Of a stretch of 18,450 nt of DNA, positions 1 through 7,047 are shown piece by piece. The first letter of the stretch is position 1. Each line of letters starts with the position of its first letter. The translations under genes and the position numbers were made by a program. Location: positions 1-18,450 of the forward strand of contig CAZMSZ010000127.1 in assembly GCA_964569055.1 (NCBI GenBank). Direction: 5' to 3'. This stretch comes from JAWLGW01 sp964569055. GTDB lineage: Bacteria > Planctomycetota > J058. The notes under the pieces are model-generated. The model had not been told where the DNA came from. It did not search any database and saw only the letters and a list, made by a program, of their open reading frames with translations.

Positions 1-818
1 TCCGCTCGCTTGGCCGCGTCCCAGAGCCGATCCAGCTCCTCGAGCGTGTGGGCGGTGAGGTCGCTGCCGGCCGCTTGCTCGACGTGGCGGAAGCGGCGCT
101 CGAAGCGGGCCACGCCGACGCGGAGGGCTTGCTCGGCGTCGATCCCTAGGTGGCGGGCGAGGTTCACGGCCGAGAACAGGAGGTCGCCTAGCTCGTGCTC
201 TAGGCGGTCCTTGCTCGCCTTGGCCTCGACCTCGGCCTCTAGCTCGCCGAGCTCCTCGCGCAGCTTGCCGAGCGGGCCTCTGGGGTCGTGCCAGTCGAAG
301 CCGACGCGGGCGGCCTTCTCTTGCACGCGCTGGGCGCGGAGGAGGGCGGGGAGCTGGGCGGGGACGCCGTCCAGGACCGAGCGGCGGCCGGCGCGCAGCT
401 TGTGCTGCTCCCAGACCTTCTCGACGGCGGCGGGGCTGGCGAGGGCCTCGGCGCCGCCGAACACGTGGGGGTGGCGCTCCAGGAGCTTGGTCGCGATCCC
501 GTGGCCGACGTCGCCCACGTGGAACTTGCCCTCGTCTTGGGCCACGCGCGCGTGGAACACGACCTGGAACAGGACGTCGCCGAGCTCCTCGCGCGTTCCC
601 TGCTCGTCGCCCTCGTCGATCGCCTCGAGCAGCTCGTAGCACTCCTCGAGCAGGTACGTGCGCAGCGAGCGGGCGTCCTGGGCGCGGTCCCAGGGGCAGC
701 CGCCCTCGCCGCGCAGGCGGTCCATCAGCCACAGGATCTGGCGCAGGCCGACGAGCCGCTCGTCGTCTGGCGGGACGGCCCCGAGCGGCTCGGGCGCGGT
801 CGGCTCGGAGGTGCTCAC
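1..818 (-). CDS. mazG: MazG nucleoside triphosphate pyrophosphohydrolase (3' end cut by window edge)
   Basis: House-cleaning enzyme that hydrolyses (d)NTPs to NMP plus pyrophosphate in the cytoplasm. The 272 visible codons carry two MazG repeats. In the first, a GCPWD motif (residues 40-44) is followed by the Mg-binding set E58, E59, E62, E78 and D81 in an EEcYE...EELGDVLFQ pattern. A second ELGDLLF motif lies near residue 217. The last visible residues (LWDAAKRA) match the usual C-terminal end, so only a few codons should be missing. The GTG start lies 2 bp after the dGTPase stop, so the two genes are probably co-transcribed and translationally coupled. The 3' half uses several CTA and CAA codons that are rare elsewhere in the window. 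Identification is firm; the exact start is inferred from spacing. Confidence 0.93.
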   Translation of the reverse strand, partial: MSTSEPTAPEPLGAVPPDDERLVGLRQILWLMDRLRGEGGCPWDRAQDARSLRTYLLEECYELLEAIDEGDEQGTREELGDVLFQVVFHARVAQDEGKFHVGDVGHGIATKLLERHPHVFGGAEALASPAAVEKVWEQHKLRAGRRSVLDGVPAQLPALLRAQRVQEKAARVGFDWHDPRGPLGKLREELGELEAEVEAKASKDRLEHELGDLLFSAVNLARHLGIDAEQALRVGVARFERRFRHVEQAAGSDLTAHTLEELDRLWDAAKRA

Positions 819-820
819 GC

Positions 821-2029
821 TCAGTCGATCGTGTGGAGGAGGGGGGTGCCCGGCATGAAGATCTGGTCGTGCAGCAGCACGGCGTGGCGGTCGGTGATCC
901 CGGCCAGGAAGTCGAGCACGCCGCGCGCGACGTGGGCGCGGTCGTCGGCGTCGCCGTCGGCGCGCAGCCGCTCCTGCACCAGGCGCGGCAGGTGGGCGGG
1001 GTGCGCCATGAAGTGCTCGAACAGGCGGCGCAGCAGGCGGCGCCCCTTGTCGCACATGATCTCGACGCTGGGGTGGCGGTAGACCCGCGCCAGCAGGAAG
1101 CCGATCAGGCGGGCGACCTGCTCCTCCTCCGCCTCGGGGAGCGCGACCACCGGGTCGCTCTGCGCGCGCACCTCGTCGGGGCTCGGGGCGGGGCCGATCG
1201 CCTCCAGCCGGCGGCCGGTCTCCTCGAGCGCCGCGTGGACCAGCGCGCCGATCACCCGGCGGGTGAGCGCGCCGTGGCGCACGTAGCGGCGCGGGGTCAC
1301 GCCGCGCAGCCCCGCCCCGCGGATCGCCTCGTCGAGCAGGTCGAGGCCGAGCGCCTCGACCTCGCCCAGGGTGAAGAAGCCGTGGTAGAGGGCGTCCTCG
1401 AGGTCGTGCGACACGTAGGCCAGGGTGTCGGCCAGGCTCGCGATCTGGGCCTCGACGCCGGGCTGCGGCGAGTCGCGGAACTCGGCGGGGGTCTCGGGCG
1501 AGTCGAACGCCGTCAGGTGCTTGGCGATCCCCTCGCGCGCCTCCCAGGTCAGATTGAGCCCGCGGTAGTCCTCGTAGCGCCGCTCGAGGTGGTCGACCAC
1601 CCGCAGCGCGTGCAGGTTGTGGTCGAAGCCCGGCAGGCCGTGCTCGCGCGCCACGAGGTTCAGCTCCACCTCGCCCATGTGGCCGTAGGGCGGGTGGCCG
1701 AGGTCGTGCATCAGCGCGATGCAGTTGGCGAGGTCGACGTTGGCCCCGAGGAACGCCGCGAGCGAGCGCGCGATCTGCGAGACCTCGATGGTGTGGGTCA
1801 GGCGCGTGCGGTAGTGGTCGCCCTCGTAGGCGACGAACACCTGCGTCTTGTGCTGCAGGCGGCGGAAGGCCTCGGAGTGGAGCACCCGGTCGCGGTCGCG
1901 CTGGTGCGCCGTCCGCATGTCGGGCTCGGGCTCGGGATGCGCCCGCCCACGCGTGCGGCTGCTGCGCGCCCCGTAGCTGGCGAGGGTCTGCTCCTCGAGG
2001 GCCTCGAGCTCGACGCGGCGGCGGATCAT
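821..2029 (-). CDS. dgt: dGTPase-like HD-domain deoxynucleotide triphosphohydrolase
   Basis: Predicted to convert dGTP or other dNTPs to the deoxynucleoside plus triphosphate, with a metal held by an HD site. The 402-residue protein matches the bacterial dGTPase-like family (COG0232) in length. It has the family block around residues 69-82 (EGDHYRTRLTHT, with H79) and then H108-D109 in HDLGHPPYGHMGE. A downstream SHDLEDAL segment supplies the final Asp, and near the C-terminus is a DFLAGITDRHA segment. The open frame extends 12 codons further upstream. I chose ATG 2029 because the family begins close to this point and because a -10-like TACAGT sits exactly 7 nt before it. No Shine-Dalgarno site is visible, consistent with a leaderless message. 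It is followed by mazG, so the pair looks like a nucleotide-pool sanitation operon. Substrate preference cannot be read from sequence. Confidence 0.93.
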   Translation of the reverse strand: MIRRRVELEALEEQTLASYGARSSRTRGRAHPEPEPDMRTAHQRDRDRVLHSEAFRRLQHKTQVFVAYEGDHYRTRLTHTIEVSQIARSLAAFLGANVDLANCIALMHDLGHPPYGHMGEVELNLVAREHGLPGFDHNLHALRVVDHLERRYEDYRGLNLTWEAREGIAKHLTAFDSPETPAEFRDSPQPGVEAQIASLADTLAYVSHDLEDALYHGFFTLGEVEALGLDLLDEAIRGAGLRGVTPRRYVRHGALTRRVIGALVHAALEETGRRLEAIGPAPSPDEVRAQSDPVVALPEAEEEQVARLIGFLLARVYRHPSVEIMCDKGRRLLRRLFEHFMAHPAHLPRLVQERLRADGDADDRAHVARGVLDFLAGITDRHAVLLHDQIFMPGTPLLHTID

Positions 2030-2036
2030 GGCGGGG

Positions 2037-2042
2037 ACTGTA
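2037..2042 (-). promoter_or_regulatory. -10-like element (TACAGT) giving a probable leaderless dgt transcript
   Basis: TACAGT on the minus strand ends 7 nt before the dgt ATG, which puts the expected transcription start at the A of the start codon. There is no convincing -35 hexamer and no Shine-Dalgarno sequence. The AT-rich hexamer stands out in surrounding GC-only sequence. The same geometry recurs at the exporter gene near 18014. Confidence 0.4.
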
Positions 2043-2085
2043 TGCCGCGGCTGGGGCCCGCGCAACCGGAATGGCCGGGCGCTGC

Positions 2086-2091
2086 TACACT
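2086..2091 (+). promoter_or_regulatory. -10-like element (TACACT) upstream of the coiled-coil gene
   Basis: TACACT lies 30 nt before ATG 2122, leaving a leader of about 24 nt that contains a GGAG Shine-Dalgarno site at 2113-2116 with a 5-nt spacer. No good -35 is visible. With the TACAGT at 2037-2042 it forms a compact divergent promoter region between dgt and this gene. Confidence 0.35.
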
Positions 2092-2121
2092 CGCGAAGAG
2101 CGCCCTGCGAGCGGAGTTCCC

Positions 2122-2715
2122 ATGAGCCAGAGCTACGTCATTCGCGTCTCCGCCTCGGTCCAGGAGAAGGTCTCGGCGAAGGACAAGCGCACCAAGTCCC
2201 TGGTGCTGACCGAGATCGTCCCGGCCGAGGAGCAGCGCGAGATCCTGCGCGAGCGGCTGAAGGAGAAGGGCTGGGAGGAGGTCGAGGGCAGCGACGGCCA
2301 GCAGCTCGAGCGCAAGCGGGGCGAGGTCGTCGAGACGCTCGACCTCGACACGCTCACCGTCGAGGCCACCGCCGAGCTGGAGCGGACCCTCGAGCGCAGC
2401 CGCACGATCACCGTGCGCGGCGACCGCGACTTCGAGGCGGAGGAGGAGCGGCGCGCCAAGGAGAAGCAGGCGCTCGAGCGCTCGATCGCGATCAGCGACA
2501 GCGAGCGCGAGGAGGCGCGCAGCGGCATGCAGCGCGAGATCGCCGAGGCGCTCGAGGCGACCGACGCCGAGCGCGACGCCGAGCTCAACGAGGTCGTGCG
2601 CGAGGTGTATGCGGAGTCGCTCAAGCGCAAGGCGGGGCGCATGGGCCAGGTGACCGAGATCAGCGAGAGCCGACAGGGCGGCGAGTACGAGCTGGTCATC
2701 AAGATCACCGAGTGA
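2122..2715 (+). CDS. Unknown charged coiled-coil protein next to a radical SAM gene
   Basis: A 197-residue soluble protein with no signal peptide or membrane segment; I do not recognise its family with certainty. Residues 1-98 look like an alpha/beta region containing an LTEIVPAEEQ segment and a KGWEEV segment. Residues 103-170 are extremely rich in Glu, Arg and Lys with heptad-like spacing, so probably coiled coil. The last 20 residues (EYELVIKITE) look like a terminal beta strand pair. The start is supported by GGAG 5 nt upstream and a separate -10-like element. The radical SAM gene begins 18 bp after its stop, suggesting a functional pair. My best guess is an accessory protein of the AAA-ATPase/DUF1257/DUF2997/4Fe-4S type gene sets seen in planctomycetes and myxobacteria. 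This is a recollection of context, not a match, and those partners are absent here. Confidence 0.75.
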   Translation: MSQSYVIRVSASVQEKVSAKDKRTKSLVLTEIVPAEEQREILRERLKEKGWEEVEGSDGQQLERKRGEVVETLDLDTLTVEATAELERTLERSRTITVRGDRDFEAEEERRAKEKQALERSIAISDSEREEARSGMQREIAEALEATDAERDAELNEVVREVYAESLKRKAGRMGQVTEISESRQGGEYELVIKITE

Positions 2716-2733
2716 CCGAGTGACCCCCTCGCC

Positions 2734-3405
2734 GTGATCCAGCGCCGCACCCCGCTTCCCCTGCCGCTCGCCGAGCGCCCCGGCCCCGAGGAGCTGGCGC
2801 CGATCCAGGTGGCGAGCCTGGTCGAGCGGACCGAGGCGGAGGGGCCCGGCGCGCGCTTCGCGCTCTGGACGCAGGGCTGCACGCTCCACTGCGCCGACTG
2901 CTGCAACCCGCACCTGTGGAGCGCGCGCGGCGGCGAGCCCCTGAGCGTGGCCGAGCTGTGGCGGCGGGTCGAGGCGGCCCGCGCGCGCCATCCCGACCTC
3001 GAGGGCGTGACCCTGATCGGGGGCGAGCCGTTCGAGCAGGACGCGCCGCTCGCGACCTTCGCCGCCGGCGTGCGCGCCGCTGGCCTGTCGGTGATGGCGT
3101 TCAGCGGCTACGCCCTGGACGAGCTGCGCGCGCGCGGCTCGCGCCTGCTGCGCGAGGTGGACCTCCTGGTCGACGGCCGCTACGAGGCGGCCCTGCGCAC
3201 CACCGCCCGGCGCTGGATCGGCTCGACCAACCAGCGCGTCCACTTCCTCAGCGACTTCTACCGCGAGGACGACCCCCGCTTCTTGGAGCCCAACCACGCC
3301 GAGCTGCGCCTCGACCACCGCGGCGAGATCCAGGTGGTCGGCTTCCCGTTCGACTCGGTCCGCGCCGCGTTCGGACCGGGGCGGCGTCGGGCGCGCCCGG
3401 AGTAA
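2734..3405 (+). CDS. NrdG-like 4Fe-4S radical SAM activating enzyme
   Basis: A 223-residue radical SAM protein that should bind a [4Fe-4S] cluster and cleave S-adenosylmethionine to a 5'-deoxyadenosyl radical. The cluster motif CxxxCxxC is C49-x3-C53-x2-C56, followed by an additional C57. The SAM-binding GGEP motif is at 96-99. A DGRYE segment (147-151) and GSTNQRV (163-169) are typical of the NrdG/PflA-like activase family. No anaerobic ribonucleotide reductase (NrdD) is nearby, so a role in activating NrdD is not supported by context. The upstream coiled-coil protein is the likeliest partner or substrate. GTG is the only plausible start because the upstream region holds the neighbour's stop. 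The C-terminus ends in an Arg/Pro-rich tail. The family assignment is strong; the role is open. Confidence 0.88.
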   Translation: MIQRRTPLPLPLAERPGPEELAPIQVASLVERTEAEGPGARFALWTQGCTLHCADCCNPHLWSARGGEPLSVAELWRRVEAARARHPDLEGVTLIGGEPFEQDAPLATFAAGVRAAGLSVMAFSGYALDELRARGSRLLREVDLLVDGRYEAALRTTARRWIGSTNQRVHFLSDFYREDDPRFLEPNHAELRLDHRGEIQVVGFPFDSVRAAFGPGRRRARPE

Positions 3406-3444
3406 GCGGCGCCCGAGCGCGCGCCCCCCTCCGCCCGAGCGGGG

Positions 3445-3466
3445 TATCCTCGGCGGGGAGGAGGGA
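3445..3466 (+). promoter_or_regulatory. -10-like TATCCT plus strong Shine-Dalgarno for the PF10118 gene
   Basis: In the 64-bp gap after the radical SAM gene, TATCCT (3445-3450) is followed by a purine-rich GGAGGAGGGA (3457-3466) ending 3 nt before ATG 3470. The Shine-Dalgarno site decides the start. The -10 call is weaker because no -35 hexamer is evident. Confidence 0.4.
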
Positions 3467-3469
3467 CGC

Positions 3470-4354
3470 ATGGAGGCCGCGCCGATCCCGCAGGTCCGTC
3501 GGCCGGGGTTCGCCTTCGACGGGCTGCCGCGCCGCTGGCTCGAAGGGCGCCTCGGGGACACCCACCTGGCCAACTCCGTCAACCTGCTGTTCCCGGCGGG
3601 CGAGCGGTTCTTCGTCCGCAGCGTGCGCCGCTACCTCGACCGGATCGCCGAGCCCCGGCTGCGCCAGCGGATCGCCGCCTTCACCGGGCAGGAGGCGCGC
3701 CACGGGCTCGAGCACGAGCGGCTGTTCGCCGCGCTCGAGGCGCAGGGCTACGAGCTGGCCAGCTTCCTCGCCCGCTACCAGCACCTCGGCTACCAGCGCA
3801 TGGAGCTGGCGTTCGGGCCCGAGGCGCGGCTCGCCGCCACGGCGGCCCTCGAGCACGCCACCGCGGTGCTCGCCACGCTCGCGCTGCGCGACGGGATGCT
3901 GGACGGGGCCGACCCGCGCGCGCGGGCGCTCCTGTTCTGGCACGCCGCCGAGGAGATCGAGCACCGCAGCGTGGCCTTCGACGTGCTCCAGGAGGTCGAC
4001 CCGCGCTACCGCACCCGCCTGCTCGGCTTCGCGCTGGCGCTGATCGGCCTGGAGGGGTTCTGGCTGCTGGCCTTTGTGCACCTCGTCCGCCAGGACGCCG
4101 CGCGCGAGGGCTGGGGGCGCGTGCTGGCCGAGGTCCTGCGCGACGGGGTGACGCTGTTCGCGCGCAAGCCGGGCATGCTCGGCGGGGCCGTGGCCTTCCT
4201 CCGCTTCTTGCGCCCCGGGTTCCACCCCGACCGCGAGGACGGCTACGCGCTGGCGCGCGACTACCTCGCGGGCGCGCAGCAGGGGCGCTGGGCCGAGCGC
4301 CCCGCCGCGCCGCGCGCGGCCCGCGAGCCCGCGCTCGCCGGAGCCGGCGCGTGA
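3470..4354 (+). CDS. Predicted metal-dependent hydrolase, PF10118 family (ferritin-like diiron protein)
   Basis: A 294-residue member of the COG3687/PF10118 family, helical proteins annotated as metal-dependent hydrolases and resembling ferritin-like diiron oxidases. Visible signatures are FPAGERFF (41-48, with E45), GQEARHGLEH (73-82, with E75 and H78), E128-H129, and AEEIEHRS (160-167, with E161, E164 and H165). Together they supply the paired Glu/His ligands expected for two irons. A hydrophobic helix at 184-205 suggests membrane association. An Ala/Pro/Arg-rich tail follows residue 270. Its stop overlaps the start of the flavin monooxygenase by 4 bp (GTGA), so the two are translationally coupled and may act on the same lipid-like substrate. 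The substrate cannot be inferred. Confidence 0.88.
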   Translation: MEAAPIPQVRRPGFAFDGLPRRWLEGRLGDTHLANSVNLLFPAGERFFVRSVRRYLDRIAEPRLRQRIAAFTGQEARHGLEHERLFAALEAQGYELASFLARYQHLGYQRMELAFGPEARLAATAALEHATAVLATLALRDGMLDGADPRARALLFWHAAEEIEHRSVAFDVLQEVDPRYRTRLLGFALALIGLEGFWLLAFVHLVRQDAAREGWGRVLAEVLRDGVTLFARKPGMLGGAVAFLRFLRPGFHPDREDGYALARDYLAGAQQGRWAERPAAPRAAREPALAGAGA

Positions 4355-5832
4355 GCGACCCAGGCCAGCACGTGCTGATCATTGGCGCGGGGTTCTCGGG
4401 CCTCGGCATGGGGGTCCGGCTCAAGCAGGCCGGGATCGACTCGTTCACGATCCTGGAGGAGGGGGGCGGCCTGGGCGGGACCTGGCGCGCCAACACCTAC
4501 CCGGGCGCGGCCTGCGACGTGCCCTCGCACCTCTACTCGTTCTCGTTCGCCCCCAACCCGAGCTGGACCCGGACCTTCCCCACCCAGCCCGAGATCCTGG
4601 CCTACATGGAGGAGGTCGCGGCGCGGTTCGGCCTCGGGCCGCACCTGCGGTTCGGGGTCCGGGTGAGCGGCGCCCGCTACGACGAGGAGCGCGACCTGTG
4701 GGTCGTGAGCACCGCGGCGGGCGAGGAGCACAACGCGCGCGTGCTCGTGTCGGCCTGCGGCGGGCTGAGCCGCCCGGCCGACCCCGCGATCCCGGGCCTC
4801 TCCCGCTTCGCGGGCCGCATGTTCCACTCCGCCCGCTGGCCGCAGGGCGCCGACCTGCGCGGGGCGCGGGTGGGGGTGATCGGCACCGGCGCCAGCGCGA
4901 TCCAGATCGTGCCCAAGGTCGCGCCGCAGGCCGAGCGGCTGCACGTGTTCCAGCGCACGCCGCCCTGGATCATGCCGCACCCCGACCGGCCGATCTCACC
5001 GCTCGAGCGCCGCCTGTTCCGGCTCGCCCCCCCGCTCCAGCGCCTGCTGCGCGTCCTGATCTACTGGCAGCTCGAGGCGCGGGTGCTCCCGTTCACCACG
5101 CACCCGCGGATCATGAGCGTGCTCGAGCACCTAGCGCTGCGCCACCTCCGCAAGAGCGTGCCCGACCCTGCCCTGCGCGAGGCGCTCACGCCGCGCTACT
5201 CGCTCGGCTGCAAGCGAATCCTGATCTCCAACGAGTACTACCCCGCCCTGCAGCGCCCGGGCGTGGAGCTCGTCACCGCCCCGATCGAGGAGGTGACCGC
5301 CGGGGGGATCCGCACCCAGGACGGCGCGCTGCGCGAGCTCGACGCCCTGATCCTGTGCACCGGCTTTCGCGCCTCGGAGGCCCCGGGTCCGTTCCCCGTG
5401 GTCGGCCGCGGGGGCGTCGACCTCGACGAGCGCTGGGCCGAGGGGCCCGAGGCCTTCCTCGGCACCGCCGTGGCGGGGTTCCCCAACCTGTTCTTCCTGG
5501 TCGGCCCCAACACGGGCCTGGGCCACAGCTCCATGATCTTCATGATCGAGTCGCAGCTCGACCTGGTCATGCGCTGCGTGAAGCGCCTGCGCGCCGAGCG
5601 GCTGCGCGCGCTCGAGGTGCGCCCCGAGGTGGAGCGCGAGTTCAACCACGGCCTCCAGGCCCGCCTGGGCCGCACGATCTGGGCCTCGGGCTGCAAGAGC
5701 TGGTACCTGACCCGCAGCGGCAAGAACACCACGCTCTGGCCCGGCTTCACCTGGGAGTTCCGCCTGCGCGCCCGGCGCGTGCCCGACGAGGCGTTCGCGG
5801 TGACGCGGGGGAGTGAGCAACGCCCGGCGTGA
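4351..5832 (+). CDS. Flavin-containing monooxygenase, Baeyer-Villiger type
   Basis: A 493-residue FAD- and NADPH-dependent monooxygenase predicted to insert oxygen next to a ketone or to oxidise a heteroatom. The FAD Rossmann motif GAGFSG is at 12-17. The Baeyer-Villiger fingerprint FxGxxxHxxxW is complete at F153-G155-H159-W163. The NADPH Rossmann motif GTGASA is at 178-183. A GGTW segment (42-45) follows the first motif as in class B enzymes, and a conserved GPNTGLGHSS segment lies near the C-terminal third. Length matches the family. It starts with GTG overlapping the upstream stop (GTGA) and ends with the same GTGA arrangement into the next gene. Acting with the diiron PF10118 protein in ketone, steroid or fatty-acid oxidation is plausible from operon structure, but the substrate is unknown. 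Confidence 0.92.
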   Translation: MSDPGQHVLIIGAGFSGLGMGVRLKQAGIDSFTILEEGGGLGGTWRANTYPGAACDVPSHLYSFSFAPNPSWTRTFPTQPEILAYMEEVAARFGLGPHLRFGVRVSGARYDEERDLWVVSTAAGEEHNARVLVSACGGLSRPADPAIPGLSRFAGRMFHSARWPQGADLRGARVGVIGTGASAIQIVPKVAPQAERLHVFQRTPPWIMPHPDRPISPLERRLFRLAPPLQRLLRVLIYWQLEARVLPFTTHPRIMSVLEHLALRHLRKSVPDPALREALTPRYSLGCKRILISNEYYPALQRPGVELVTAPIEEVTAGGIRTQDGALRELDALILCTGFRASEAPGPFPVVGRGGVDLDERWAEGPEAFLGTAVAGFPNLFFLVGPNTGLGHSSMIFMIESQLDLVMRCVKRLRAERLRALEVRPEVEREFNHGLQARLGRTIWASGCKSWYLTRSGKNTTLWPGFTWEFRLRARRVPDEAFAVTRGSEQRPA

Positions 5833-6551
5833 GCGACAGCTCGGGCGAGGCCGCCGCCACTCGACCGCCTCGGCGAAGCTGCCTGTGGCTGGGCCTCGCG
5901 GCCTTCGCGGCGCTCTGCTCCTGTCTGATCCTCGAGTCGCGCCCGCCGTGGGAGCTCGGCGACTACCTGCCGGCAGCTCAGGTGCTGGGCGCAGGCGACG
6001 AGCTGTGGGTCGTGGTCGAGGTCGAACAGTTGATCTCGCTCCGGTCTCCGTTCGCTTCGGCGCCGGTGCGGCCGCGCGGCAAGCGGTTGACCGTGGTTCG
6101 GATCCTGGGCGACGAGGTCGTGGGGCGGAACACGGTCGAGCTGCCGCTCCTACCCCACGTCACGGTGCGGCCCCACATGGCGCGCCTCGCCCGCCTCGGC
6201 GACGAGGTCCTGCTCCACCTCGACGACGGGCGCCTGCGCGCGCTCCCCTCGCTCGAGCCCCACCCCGAGGCCACCGCGCTCCTCGCGGTGCACGGGATCA
6301 GCGGCTCGTACGCCGAGGTCCACGCCGCCCTCGACGACGCGTCCAAGCGCTCGGGCGCGGCCGTGCTCTGGGCCGAGCAGGACTTCCTCCCGCGCACGAG
6401 AGATCCGCGCGGCGATCGGTCGGCCTTCACCTGGCGCGGGCGCGAGTACCGCTGGAAGGTGCGCCCGGCCGCGGGCGGGGGCCGCCACGTCGTCCTGGAG
6501 GGGCCCGAAGGCGAGCATCCGATCGAGACGCTGGCGCCGCCCCCCGAGTAG
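5829..6551 (+). CDS. Membrane-anchored protein of unknown function
   Basis: A 240-residue protein I cannot assign to a family. A short basic N-terminus (PPRRS) is followed by one hydrophobic segment at about 19-35, fitting a signal anchor. The two Cys near its end (CSC, 30-32) do not form a convincing lipobox. The rest is mixed beta-rich sequence, probably a periplasmic domain, including an EVVVE-like strand region around 62-70 and a Trp-containing FTWRGREYRWKV segment near 199-210. It is tied to the monooxygenase by a GTGA overlap. The frame carries coding-like codon usage throughout, so it is real. It ends 4 bp before the convergent thioesterase stop, with no terminator between. Confidence 0.75.
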   Translation: MSDSSGEAAATRPPRRSCLWLGLAAFAALCSCLILESRPPWELGDYLPAAQVLGAGDELWVVVEVEQLISLRSPFASAPVRPRGKRLTVVRILGDEVVGRNTVELPLLPHVTVRPHMARLARLGDEVLLHLDDGRLRALPSLEPHPEATALLAVHGISGSYAEVHAALDDASKRSGAAVLWAEQDFLPRTRDPRGDRSAFTWRGREYRWKVRPAAGGGRHVVLEGPEGEHPIETLAPPPE

Positions 6552-6555
6552 CGCC

Positions 6556-7047
6556 CTACTGCGTCGCCTGCTTGCGCCGCTCCGCGCGGCGGCGGGCCAT
6601 GCGCTCGGCGGCGCGGGCGTGGCGGTCGCGCTCGGCCTCGGTGGTGAGCTCGAGCGGGGGGACCGGCGCGGGGCGGCCGCCCTCGTCGATCGCGACCATG
6701 GTCACGTAGGACTGGTTGGTCAGGCGCTCCTCGCCGGTGAGGACGTTCATGGCGTAGACGTCGACCTCGACCTCCATGGAGGAGCGGCCCACGTACGTCA
6801 CCTCGGCCACGACCCGGACCATCTCGCCGATCTCGATCGGGCCCTCGAAGGTCACGCGGTCGAGCTGCGCGGTGACGGCGGTGCGGCGGGCGTGGCGGAT
6901 CGCGGCGGTGGCGGCGGCCTTGTCGACCATGGCCAGCACGGTCCCGCCGAACACCTTGCCGAGGATGTTGGCCTGGTGGGGGAGCATCAGCTCGGCCAGC
7001 TCGGTGCGCGAGGCGCTCGGGGGACGGGCCGCCAGGTCGCTGCTCAT
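6556..7047 (-). CDS. Hotdog-fold acyl-CoA thioesterase (YciA/BACH-like)
   Basis: Predicted to hydrolyse acyl-CoA to free fatty acid and CoA in the cytoplasm. The 163-residue single hotdog domain shows the family block LPHQANILGKVFGGTVLAMVD at 22-42, with N27, the GG pair at 34-35 and D42 at the positions usual for YciA/BFIT-type enzymes. A VTFEGPIEIGE strand-turn follows at 65-75. The C-terminal 25 residues are a charged Arg/Glu tail beyond the normal fold. The ATG overlaps the NAD kinase stop by 4 bp (ATGA), making it the last gene of the BagA-BagB-NADK operon. Chain-length preference cannot be judged. Confidence 0.92.
   Translation of the reverse strand: MSSDLAARPPSASRTELAELMLPHQANILGKVFGGTVLAMVDKAAATAAIRHARRTAVTAQLDRVTFEGPIEIGEMVRVVAEVTYVGRSSMEVEVDVYAMNVLTGEERLTNQSYVTMVAIDEGGRPAPVPPLELTTEAERDRHARAAERMARRRAERRKQATQ

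Noticed and set aside
2734..3405. Canonical anaerobic RNR activase (nrdG)
   Set aside because: Motifs fit the superfamily but nrdD is absent and the neighbour is an unrelated coiled-coil protein, so the gene symbol is withheld.
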